Of a stretch of 64,000 nucleotides of DNA, positions 8,174-15,457 are shown piece after piece. Location: positions 1-64,000 of the forward strand of contig CAZNZW010000003.1 of NCBI GenBank assembly GCA_964577615.1, read 5' to 3'. Position 1 is the first letter of the stretch. Each line of letters opens with the position of its first letter. The DNA comes from QNYZ01 sp964577615 (GTDB lineage: Bacteria; Desulfobacterota; Desulfobacteria; Desulfobacterales; QNYZ01). The position numbers were made by a program, and so were the translations under genes. The notes below the pieces were generated by a model. The model searched no databases and had not been told where the DNA came from. It saw nothing but the letters and a program-made list of their open reading frames with translations.

Positions 8174-10654
8174 TTACGGCATCTCCACGCGATACGGTCC
8201 GTATTGCCGGGTGTTACCAGTGGCTTCCTGTTCAATCAGCAGGTATTTATACACCTGCCCGGAACGTGCCGCTGGATCAGCCAATATATAATTACCACCC
8301 ATGGGCGCGTTAATCAAGCCAGGGAGCATATTATTATTTACCACTACCCAATTGCCGTCACCGTGAGTTCGTTTCACATAAAAACCGATGGTTCCCCGTT
8401 CTTCCAGCGTGTCCCATTGCAGTACGGCCACCCGGCCGTCCCCATCCGGATCCAGGCTTTTCTCTATGGCTGTCAGCAGTGTCGCGGTATTTGCATCGGT
8501 CAACCCGGCCGCCTGTCGAGGCGCCAGGCCGATAAGAAGGTTGAGCAGTGCCGGCACTTCCATCCGATCGGCACCGAGCTGGGCAACAAAATCCGGTACC
8601 AGGACCGCTTTCAGTTCAACTCTGCCGATGGTCACAGCCGTGGGCCTGAAATCGAATATAACCAGATAATCTTCAACTTCACCGCCGGCAAAGCGGCCCG
8701 ATGGGTCTGTTGTGGACATCGTCATTACCGGTGTCGCCCGAAAGCGGGCGTAGGTGGTATAGGCCCGATCAGTCGGCAGACCGGACCACTGGAAAGTCAG
8801 CGTTGGATTGGCATCGCTGGTGGTCGTGCACCGGCCGTCCGCGGCATCAAAGCTGCCGTCCACACCACCGCCCGATGGTACATCCAGCCACCCGCATACT
8901 TTGACCGTACCACCCGAATTGTTTTGAACCACTACGTCAGCAAATATACTCTGACCGGTTCCCCGTGGTGAACGAAAGGAAACGCCTGCTTCATCTGTTC
9001 CCGCATCCGGATTACTGGTAATCAAAATATCATCACCATTAGCATTAGAAGAATCATTGTGGGCCCATTCATAGTCGATAACCGTACCAATTTTTAATTC
9101 CCCGGCAGCCGCGGCAGCAATATCCAGCGAATGTATCGGTACACCGTAACCAGATGGCGAATCCCCAAAATCACAAACCAGCATATAGGGGATGGCGGTA
9201 GAAACAGCCTGCTGGCGGCCTGCAGATCCCGGTTGCGCGCCATGATGGCCTGCCGAGCCCTGAAGGTGGGTTCCCGCAGTACCGCCTATCATACTCATCG
9301 TGGCATCTGCTTGGTCGACATAGATAGCACCGCCACCACCGCCGCCGCCTGGCCCGTGAGACGCATAGTGGTTGACATCTCCGCCATTTCCGCCATTTAC
9401 GGAAAGCGTCAGTCCCGCAAGGGAATCCGACGCCGTCCGAATGAGCAATGTGCCACCCCCGCCGCCGCCGCCGGCCCCATCATTGGCCAGGCTGCTGACT
9501 CCAGCCATGCCATCGGCAAGAATACTGCCGCCATTGGGGATGATGGTATGGGTATTAAGAAAAACAATTCCACCACCATTGCCGCCATCTCCACCGGCAT
9601 TGTTGTTCTGGTGCCCTGCGCCACCGCCACCGCCGAGCAGCAGTCGGCCTGGATAGCCGCTAAACGAACCGCCCCCAAAACCGCCGTTGGCAGTATTGGG
9701 CCAGGAGTCGCCGCCGTTGCCGCCTGCGCCGATATTACCGCCGCCACCCCCGCCGCTGTTATGGTCCTGGCCGCCGCCGCCGCCATTGCCGGGAGCGCCC
9801 CGGGCGAGATCGCCGCCTGGATAGCCGTCGCCCCCCAGGCCAGATGCGCCATCAATATCCGGCGTACCGGCAATGCCTTCGCCTTTTTCACAAAATTGTG
9901 CGGCATTACCCGCATTATTGGCAATCACATAGTCCAGATCCCGAGCGCCGGATGCAGTGCCTCCATTGTTGAGGCCTCCGCGGAAACCCTGCGCCGATAC
10001 ATCGATCGAATTGCCATTTAAATCGAGTGTGCCCATGACGTCAAACACTACAACGCCACCGGAGCGGCCATCCCAGACTGCCGCCGTTACATCAGCCGTG
10101 AGACGGACATCCGTGTATTGAGGCACCCGGATTGCCTGAAACCGCTGGTTGGTTCCGCTGTGGTAAGCATGGGTTAGTCCTGATTGCAATGTCACCGTAT
10201 TACCAGCGAAACTATCAACAACGGTAAATTCATAGAGACCTGTCTGGTTGATGGCGGTCGACCCTGCAGCATCGGTGGAGCTGGCGCCATCTCCATAATT
10301 GGCGGTATTGGTGGAATTGATTGCTGCATCCTGCATCTGGATCACCAGCAGCAGATCCCCCTCGGCAAGGGTGTTGCCGGTATTCCCCCTGGCTGGCCCC
10401 AGCGTGAGGGAATTATCACCGGCGTTGGCGCTAGATGTTACCGGATAATAGGTATTTACCACGCCCGATATGTTTCCGCCGCCGTCGCGGCCAGCGGCCC
10501 CGCAAACCGGGGGTGCGTTGTTGCTGTCGCCGGCCGGCAGGGGATTGACGCCGGGGGCTGCATGGACCGGTCCGGCAGAGAAAATCAGAAAAAATGATAG
10601 ATATCCGAGGATCTTAAAATTCAACCATCGACGTTTCGCATGTATCAACATCAT
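8174..10654 (-). CDS. Exported glycine-rich GEVED protein with shared C-terminal module
   Basis: The protein has 826 residues from the ATG at 10654, which is preceded by AAAGGG. Residues 1-31 form a signal peptide (LGYLSFFLIFSAGPVHA). Residues ~35-270 are beta-rich. Residues ~270-480 are dominated by Gly runs with Asn, Ser and Ala (GGGGGGNIGAGGNGGDSW and similar), a low-complexity segment typical of surface glycine-rich proteins. Residues ~494-663 are a GEVED domain ending GGEVEDYLV. The last ~154 residues match the C-terminus of the 755-2701 protein closely. It is the first gene of the run that includes the C25 peptidase 78 bases downstream, suggesting it is a substrate or partner. Its binding target is unknown. 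Confidence 0.85.
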   Translation of the reverse strand: MMLIHAKRRWLNFKILGYLSFFLIFSAGPVHAAPGVNPLPAGDSNNAPPVCGAAGRDGGGNISGVVNTYYPVTSSANAGDNSLTLGPARGNTGNTLAEGDLLLVIQMQDAAINSTNTANYGDGASSTDAAGSTAINQTGLYEFTVVDSFAGNTVTLQSGLTHAYHSGTNQRFQAIRVPQYTDVRLTADVTAAVWDGRSGGVVVFDVMGTLDLNGNSIDVSAQGFRGGLNNGGTASGARDLDYVIANNAGNAAQFCEKGEGIAGTPDIDGASGLGGDGYPGGDLARGAPGNGGGGGQDHNSGGGGGGNIGAGGNGGDSWPNTANGGFGGGSFSGYPGRLLLGGGGGAGHQNNNAGGDGGNGGGIVFLNTHTIIPNGGSILADGMAGVSSLANDGAGGGGGGGTLLIRTASDSLAGLTLSVNGGNGGDVNHYASHGPGGGGGGGAIYVDQADATMSMIGGTAGTHLQGSAGHHGAQPGSAGRQQAVSTAIPYMLVCDFGDSPSGYGVPIHSLDIAAAAAGELKIGTVIDYEWAHNDSSNANGDDILITSNPDAGTDEAGVSFRSPRGTGQSIFADVVVQNNSGGTVKVCGWLDVPSGGGVDGSFDAADGRCTTTSDANPTLTFQWSGLPTDRAYTTYARFRATPVMTMSTTDPSGRFAGGEVEDYLVIFDFRPTAVTIGRVELKAVLVPDFVAQLGADRMEVPALLNLLIGLAPRQAAGLTDANTATLLTAIEKSLDPDGDGRVAVLQWDTLEERGTIGFYVKRTHGDGNWVVVNNNMLPGLINAPMGGNYILADPAARSGQVYKYLLIEQEATGNTRQYGPYRVEMP

Positions 10655-11002
10655 TGAAAAACCCTTTTGATTAAGTTTGCATAAAATAAATGCAATTTTA
10701 ATACCAAAAAGTAATTGTGCAGGCAAGGGATGTTTGGGGGTAGATGCCAATAGATCACATCCATTGCTGGGATTTTTTCGTTGTGCTGAAAAAAATACCA
10801 ATACATTGGTATTATGTATTAATTTTTATAGTCAGATATTTTTATCAGCGCTGGGGAAAATCGATGGTATGGTAATAAATCGAATTGCCGCGTTTCAAGA
10901 AATAAATAATTCGCGCAGGCGAGGTGAAAAGTGTTGCTCAAATTACAATAAAACGGGTGATTGCACCGTGAAAAACAGATACAGGGCTCTTTGCCGCACC
11001 CT
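10655..11002. other. Gene-free AT-rich region between two minus-strand operons
   Basis: These 348 bases separate the end of the TraB operon from the start of the exported-protein/peptide run. No convincing gene is seen. The region is much more AT-rich than its surroundings and holds the 20-base palindrome at 10794-10813. It must contain the promoter for the 8174-10654 gene, but no clear -35/-10 pair stands out. Confidence 0.5.
10794..10813. promoter_or_regulatory. Perfect palindrome, operator or weak terminator
   Basis: AATACCAAT-AC-ATTGGTATT is a perfect 9+9 dyad. Read on the minus strand it is followed by TTTTTTC, so it could be an AT-rich rho-independent terminator for the TraB operon. 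Its symmetry with a 2-base centre also fits a protein operator about 140 bases before the exported-protein operon. Confidence 0.5.
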
Positions 11003-12169
11003 TTACACCAGTCGCATCATCAACGGAAGCGCGACAAAGGTACCGATGGAGCTTCCCAGGTTTGTGAACACCACCACCAGTAAAATCCGGGTGACTTTAT
11101 TGTGCCAGAATCCTTTCACGGAAAGGATATCCGTCTGGAGATTTTCCACATCCCTGACCTGCGGTTTGCGGGTGAAGGCTTCAACCAGTCCCGATACCCA
11201 GCCGGCGGCAATGAGGGGATTGAGGGAGGTCAGCGGGGCCGCGACGATGGATGTCAGAATCGTGAGCGGATGGGCCCAGGCCAGCAGCGCGCCCAGACCG
11301 GCCAGGATGCCATTGGCCAGGACCCACCAGACAAGCATATGTTTACCGGTATCGGCGCCCCCGTAAAAAAAACCGGCAACGAAAATTCCGATGATGATGG
11401 CGGGGAGCAGCCATTTTAGCAATCCCATTGCTTTGCCGGGCGGGGGAACGGTTTCCAGCGGCGACAGATCAATCTCGGTATCCCAATATTTTTTAATGCC
11501 TTCCACATGCCCGGCGCCGACCACGGCCACGATTTTTTCTCCCGGTGCCTGGTGAATCTGCCGGGCCAGATATTGGTCGCGCTCGTCGATGATAATCCGG
11601 CTGATCACCGGAAACGACTGGCCGATATCGGCCAATACCGCAGTGAGCACATCCTGTTCCTTCATTTTTTCAACATCTTCGGCGCTGATTTCGTCGGCCT
11701 CGCCAATGGAAAGGACAAGCTGGAAAAGCAGCTTGAGCTTATCCCACCATTTCATGGCCCGCCAGGTTCGGGCAAGGGTCACCTGCACATCCCGGTCGGC
11801 CAGGTGAATTTCGGCGTGGACCTGGTCTGCCGCCTCAATCGCGCGGATCATTTCCTCGCCGGGTTTGATGTCGAGGCGTTTGGCAATCCGTTTCTGGAAC
11901 GCGGCCAGGAGGAGATGCGAGAGCAGCAGGAAGGCTTTTTTCTCCTTGACGACTTTAATGATATCCATGTTGCGCCATTGATCCTTCTGGCGGATCGATT
12001 GATAGCGCGATGCGCACAGCTCGACGCAAACCGTGTCCGGCTGCGTTTCTTCAATGACCGATTCGACCAGGGCCACGCTCTCTTTGGACACGTGGGCCGT
12101 GCCGATCAGGGTGATGGATTTATCTTCCGTCGTGAGGTGATGTATCATCTGTATCCTGTCTTTCTCCAT
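11003..12169 (-). CDS. TraB/PrgY-family membrane protein
   Basis: 388 residues. The N-terminal part has the TraB family pattern: ITLIGTAHVSKESV near residue 20, then DTVCVELCASRYQSI, and later VVGAGHVEGI. The GTAHVS and GAGH histidines and the E of VEL are the conserved TraB/TIKI residues. The C-terminal ~150 residues contain several hydrophobic helices (WLLPAIIIGIFVAGFFYGG, ILLVVVFTNLGSSIG). Eukaryotic TIKI homologues are metalloproteases and PrgY inhibits a pheromone peptide; the bacterial role is mostly unknown. It is the last gene of the operon. Both ATG 12169 (AAAGG upstream) and ATG 12148 (AGGA upstream) are plausible starts. Confidence 0.82.
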   Translation of the reverse strand: MEKDRIQMIHHLTTEDKSITLIGTAHVSKESVALVESVIEETQPDTVCVELCASRYQSIRQKDQWRNMDIIKVVKEKKAFLLLSHLLLAAFQKRIAKRLDIKPGEEMIRAIEAADQVHAEIHLADRDVQVTLARTWRAMKWWDKLKLLFQLVLSIGEADEISAEDVEKMKEQDVLTAVLADIGQSFPVISRIIIDERDQYLARQIHQAPGEKIVAVVGAGHVEGIKKYWDTEIDLSPLETVPPPGKAMGLLKWLLPAIIIGIFVAGFFYGGADTGKHMLVWWVLANGILAGLGALLAWAHPLTILTSIVAAPLTSLNPLIAAGWVSGLVEAFTRKPQVRDVENLQTDILSVKGFWHNKVTRILLVVVFTNLGSSIGTFVALPLMMRLV

Positions 12170-12216
12170 TGAACCTTTGTGCGGCCGGCGGCCGTTTATC
12201 GATGGGCGCGCGGTAT

Positions 12217-12531
12217 TTATCTGTCTGAAAAATCAGATAAATAGTCATCCCATTCCATGGGCAGGCTCTGTTTTTTTTTGACATTGCACGCCTTACAGGC
12301 CGGCACCACGTTGGCTTTGATCGACCGGCCGCCCCTGGAGAGGGGCACCACATGGTCCATGGTCAACTCCCGGGCCGGAATGGCTTGCCCGCAATAGTGA
12401 CATCTGCCCCTGGCCAGGCGTCGTTTCCACCACTGGGTTTTTCTCAATTCACGGGCCCGGGCTTTTTCGCGCCGCAAATCGTCTTCGGAAAGATCGTATG
12501 CAAAAGGTGTGATCACGATGGGGCCGTCCAC
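12217..12531 (-). CDS. HNH endonuclease domain protein
   Basis: 104 residues. The HNH core is clear: CHYCGQ, then TMDHVVPLSRGGRS, NVVPACKACNVKKK. The CxxC pairs form the zinc-stabilised beta-beta-alpha metal fold and DH is the catalytic/metal pair. The protein is nearly all HNH with a basic N-terminal helix, so it has no visible target-recognition domain. It overlaps the end of the ATP-grasp gene by 19 bases and precedes the TraB gene, so it is a genuine operon member and not an intron or restriction cassette. Its substrate is unknown. Confidence 0.85.
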   Translation of the reverse strand: MDGPIVITPFAYDLSEDDLRREKARARELRKTQWWKRRLARGRCHYCGQAIPARELTMDHVVPLSRGGRSIKANVVPACKACNVKKKQSLPMEWDDYLSDFSDR

Positions 12532-13355
12532 TTTCGAATCTGGTGTTGAATCTGGTCAATCAGCAGGGCGTAAAATGCCTCGGATCCGCCCAGTCCGGTC
12601 CGGCCGAAAAAGTAATTGATTTCGAGAACCAGCGGGCGGGGCGTTTTTTCGCTGGCTGAAAAGATAAAATCGAAACCGGCCAGGTTGATTCCGGTGCGGT
12701 TGTAAATCCGCGTCTCTACAGTCATGGCGGCCTGCTGCCGGGCGGGATGGGCGTCGGGATCGATGCGGGTGTCGGCGGTCAGGCTGACGGGAAATCGATC
12801 CGGGGTCGGGGCGATCCGCCAGTACGACTTTACCTGCTCACCGATCCGGACAACGCGCAGAACCTGACCTGCCGTCGGGATGTATTGCTGCAGGAGAAAC
12901 CCACCCTGACCGGACTTTTCAAATACGGCCGCCTCGTTGAGGCGATCGGCCAGCATGTCGTTATTTTCGATCCGATAGACGGTTTTCCCTTCGCCGCCCC
13001 AAGCGTATTTGAATACAATGGGAAAGGCAAGACCTGCCGGCAGGCTGCCCCACGAAACCCCTGCGGCATAGGCCCGGGTATCCGTAAAACTTTCAGTGCG
13101 GGGGTGGGAAATGCCGATCTGTTTAAAAAGCCGGATCTGTCCTGTTTTTTCAGGATAGTCAAACCGGGCGTCATAGTTGGGAAAAACCCGCGGGCAATGG
13201 CTGCGGGCCATCCGGTAAAGCGCGGGTGGGCATCCCTGGGGCAGGATGACGGCTGTTGCCCGGGAAATCATTTCCTGATCCGAGCGGTCAGGCTGGCGTC
13301 CGGCACAACTCCGGTTCTCATCGGCTGAAAACAAGGGATGGTACGATAAAATCAT
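12513..13355 (-). CDS. ATP-grasp (RimK/GshB-like) ligase
   Basis: 280 residues with an ATP-grasp pattern: GISHPRTESF, a nucleotide-binding Lys strand (FPIVFKYAWGGEGKTVYRI), the second lysine/hinge region FLLQQYIPTAGQVLRVVRIG, and a metal-binding end (INLAGFDFIF...PLVLEINYFFGRTGL). RimK and GshB-like enzymes ligate amino acids or peptides to carboxylates through acyl phosphates. Similar stand-alone proteins in Desulfobacterota have no assigned substrate. Its start overlaps the era stop (ATGA), so it is translationally coupled to Era. Binding site residues seem complete, so I expect activity. Confidence 0.78.
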   Translation of the reverse strand: MILSYHPLFSADENRSCAGRQPDRSDQEMISRATAVILPQGCPPALYRMARSHCPRVFPNYDARFDYPEKTGQIRLFKQIGISHPRTESFTDTRAYAAGVSWGSLPAGLAFPIVFKYAWGGEGKTVYRIENNDMLADRLNEAAVFEKSGQGGFLLQQYIPTAGQVLRVVRIGEQVKSYWRIAPTPDRFPVSLTADTRIDPDAHPARQQAAMTVETRIYNRTGINLAGFDFIFSASEKTPRPLVLEINYFFGRTGLGGSEAFYALLIDQIQHQIRKWTAPS

Positions 13356-14266
13356 AGGTAGCCGAAACGTCGCAGCATGCGGGAGTCTTGGCTCCAGTTC
13401 TTATCCACCCGGACAAACAATTGTAAAAATACCGGGACGTTCATGAAATTTTCAATGGCCCGACGCGCCTCGGTGCCGATCTGTTTTAACTTGGCACCCT
13501 GCCGACCGATAATGATGCCTTTCTGGGAAGTGCGTTCCACGTGAATAGTGGCATGGATCGTGACGAGCGGCTTTTTGGGCGATTCGACAAAAGACTCAAT
13601 CGTTACCGCCGTTGAATAGGGAATCTCGGCCCCGGTGAACCGGAAAACTTTTTCCCGGATCATTTCAGCCACAAGAAATCGTTCGGGCAGGTCGGTCAGC
13701 TGATCCTCAGGGAAAAACGGTGGCCCCGGCGGCAGATGGGCTTCGAGCGCGGCAATCAGGGTATCTACCTGTTCTCCGGTTTTTGCCGAAATGGGAATCA
13801 GGGCTTTAAAGGGATATCGTTCAGACCAGGTCTGCATGGTTTCGAGCAGACGAGACTTTTTGATCTTGTCGATTTTATTCAGGGCGAGCATTGCCGGCCG
13901 CCCGGTTTTTTCCAGTTGTTTCAGCAGCTGTGTTTCGCAGACAGCATCGGTATTCGCCGCATCGATCATCATCAGGACCAGATCCACATCACCCAGGGCG
14001 GCGATGGCCGTTTCGACAATGCGGGTATTGAGGGCCCGGCGGGCCGGATGTACGCCCGGCGTGTCGATAAAAACAAGCTGGGACCCGGTGCGGTGGCGGA
14101 TACCCAGAATACGGTTGCGCGTAGTCTGGGGTTTTCGGGAGGTGATGGATATTTTTTCGCCCAGAATACGGTTGAGAAGGGTGGATTTGCCCACATTGGG
14201 CGCCCCGGCAATGGCGATGAAACCGGATTTAAATCCGGGCGGTGAATTCGGACCGGTGTTTTTCAA
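13352..14266 (-). CDS. era: GTPase Era
   Basis: 304 residues, normal for Era. The GTPase domain carries GAPNVGKST (G1), the TTRN switch region, DTPG (G3) and NKID (G4). The C-terminal KH domain includes GRQGAKLKQIG. Era binds the 3' end of 16S rRNA and is needed for 30S maturation. It overlaps the FHA-EAL gene upstream and the ATP-grasp gene downstream by four bases each (ATGA), so its synthesis is tied to that signalling operon, which is an unusual partner set. Confidence 0.97.
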   Translation of the reverse strand: MKNTGPNSPPGFKSGFIAIAGAPNVGKSTLLNRILGEKISITSRKPQTTRNRILGIRHRTGSQLVFIDTPGVHPARRALNTRIVETAIAALGDVDLVLMMIDAANTDAVCETQLLKQLEKTGRPAMLALNKIDKIKKSRLLETMQTWSERYPFKALIPISAKTGEQVDTLIAALEAHLPPGPPFFPEDQLTDLPERFLVAEMIREKVFRFTGAEIPYSTAVTIESFVESPKKPLVTIHATIHVERTSQKGIIIGRQGAKLKQIGTEARRAIENFMNVPVFLQLFVRVDKNWSQDSRMLRRFGYL

Positions 14267-15396
14267 GAGGCTTGAACGGGTGGGACGATATCGGGAAAAG
14301 CCGCCGGCCGGCCGAACAGATATCCCTGGGCGTATTCAAAACCGAGTTCCTGGCAGGTATCGCATTCTTCCTGACATTCAATACCTTCGGCGAGTGTTTT
14401 AATGCCCAGGTCCCGGGCGGTTTTGATGAACGTCAGGACGATCTGGTGCAGCCGCTTGGGAGCGATATGAATATTGCGGATAATGGACATGTCGAACTTT
14501 AAATAATCGGGTGGCAGTTCGGCCAGCTCAACCAGCCGGGTCTGGCCGACGCCAAAGTCGTCGTACGCCAGCTCGAGATCCAGGCTGGCGACAATACTCC
14601 GCAGATGTTCTATCTGTCCCGGGTCGGTCACGGCCTTTTCATTGATTTCAAGAACAATCGACATGGTCGGCACCATCTGTCGCATCGCCCCGAGCGATTT
14701 TTCCAGAATATCCATCTGATACATTTCAGCCGGATGGGTGTTGACAAACAGTTCCGGTTTTCCGGCCAGTCCCTTGCCCAGGCGGATCCCTTCTTCCCGG
14801 AAAAGGGTACTGAGCTGGACGGCCTGCCCCAGTTGCGCGGCGACGTCAAACAGTTCCGTGGCGCTTTCCGGCAGGCCGTTTTTGGCAATCCGGCCCAAAA
14901 TTTCATATCCCACAACGGTATTGTCCGGAAACTGGACAATGGGCTGAAAATGCGGAATAACTGTCCGGTTCTGAAGTAACTTTTCAAGGTGGGGCTTGTA
15001 AATAAGGGACCCGACCTGGTCCTCGAGGGGGTCAAACGCCACGGTTTCATCGGCCAACGCCGTCTTGACAAAATCCCCGCTGCGGATAACAAATTCGTGA
15101 TCCCCGAAATAGAGATGGTCGCCGATTTCGAGGACCTCGGTTTCCTTGACTCTTTTCTGATTGTGCAGGGTGCCGTTGGTGCTCCCCAGATCTCGGAGCC
15201 ACAGCATATCGCCGCTGAGATGGATCTGGGCATGTCGCCGGGAAATCCATTTCGACCGCAGCGTCAGGTCGCACTCACTGCCGCGACCGATGCTGAACGG
15301 AAACGGTTCGATGGGAACCGCCCATGTGGTACCGACATCGGATATTTTTTCAAGATACCATTTGGCCGGTCGGTTATGGGGATTAACTGGATTCAT
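14263..15396 (-). CDS. FHA-EAL protein (predicted c-di-GMP phosphodiesterase)
   Basis: 377 residues. Residues ~25-105 are an FHA domain (FSIGRGSECDLTLRSKWISRRHAQIHL, LRDLGSTNGT), which binds phosphothreonine. Residues ~140-370 are an EAL domain: YEILGR for the ExL position, FVNTHP, LEINEKAV, YDDFGVGQTRL, LKFDMSII and TLAEGIE. The metal and catalytic residues appear kept, although the EAL tripeptide itself reads EIL. It lies between a degenerate-GGDEF protein and Era in an operon that starts with a Ser/Thr kinase, so the FHA domain may read that kinase's phosphorylation and switch c-di-GMP hydrolysis. Cytoplasmic. Confidence 0.9.
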   Translation of the reverse strand: MNPVNPHNRPAKWYLEKISDVGTTWAVPIEPFPFSIGRGSECDLTLRSKWISRRHAQIHLSGDMLWLRDLGSTNGTLHNQKRVKETEVLEIGDHLYFGDHEFVIRSGDFVKTALADETVAFDPLEDQVGSLIYKPHLEKLLQNRTVIPHFQPIVQFPDNTVVGYEILGRIAKNGLPESATELFDVAAQLGQAVQLSTLFREEGIRLGKGLAGKPELFVNTHPAEMYQMDILEKSLGAMRQMVPTMSIVLEINEKAVTDPGQIEHLRSIVASLDLELAYDDFGVGQTRLVELAELPPDYLKFDMSIIRNIHIAPKRLHQIVLTFIKTARDLGIKTLAEGIECQEECDTCQELGFEYAQGYLFGRPAAFPDIVPPVQAS

Positions 15397-15457
15397 GCCG
15401 CATATACCCTGTATGTATCACTGACAGCAAGCACGTAATCTGGGCTGATCAGTGGGA

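Noticed and set aside
9131..10021. Long plus-strand Ala/Ile-rich frame opposite the glycine-run region
   Set aside because: It is the complement of a GGC/GGT-rich coding segment, which keeps opposite frames open; the minus-strand frame has a signal peptide and domains.
10677..11366. Plus-strand frame across the gap before the exported-protein operon
   Set aside because: The first half is AT-rich gap sequence without coding character and the second half is antisense to the TraB gene.
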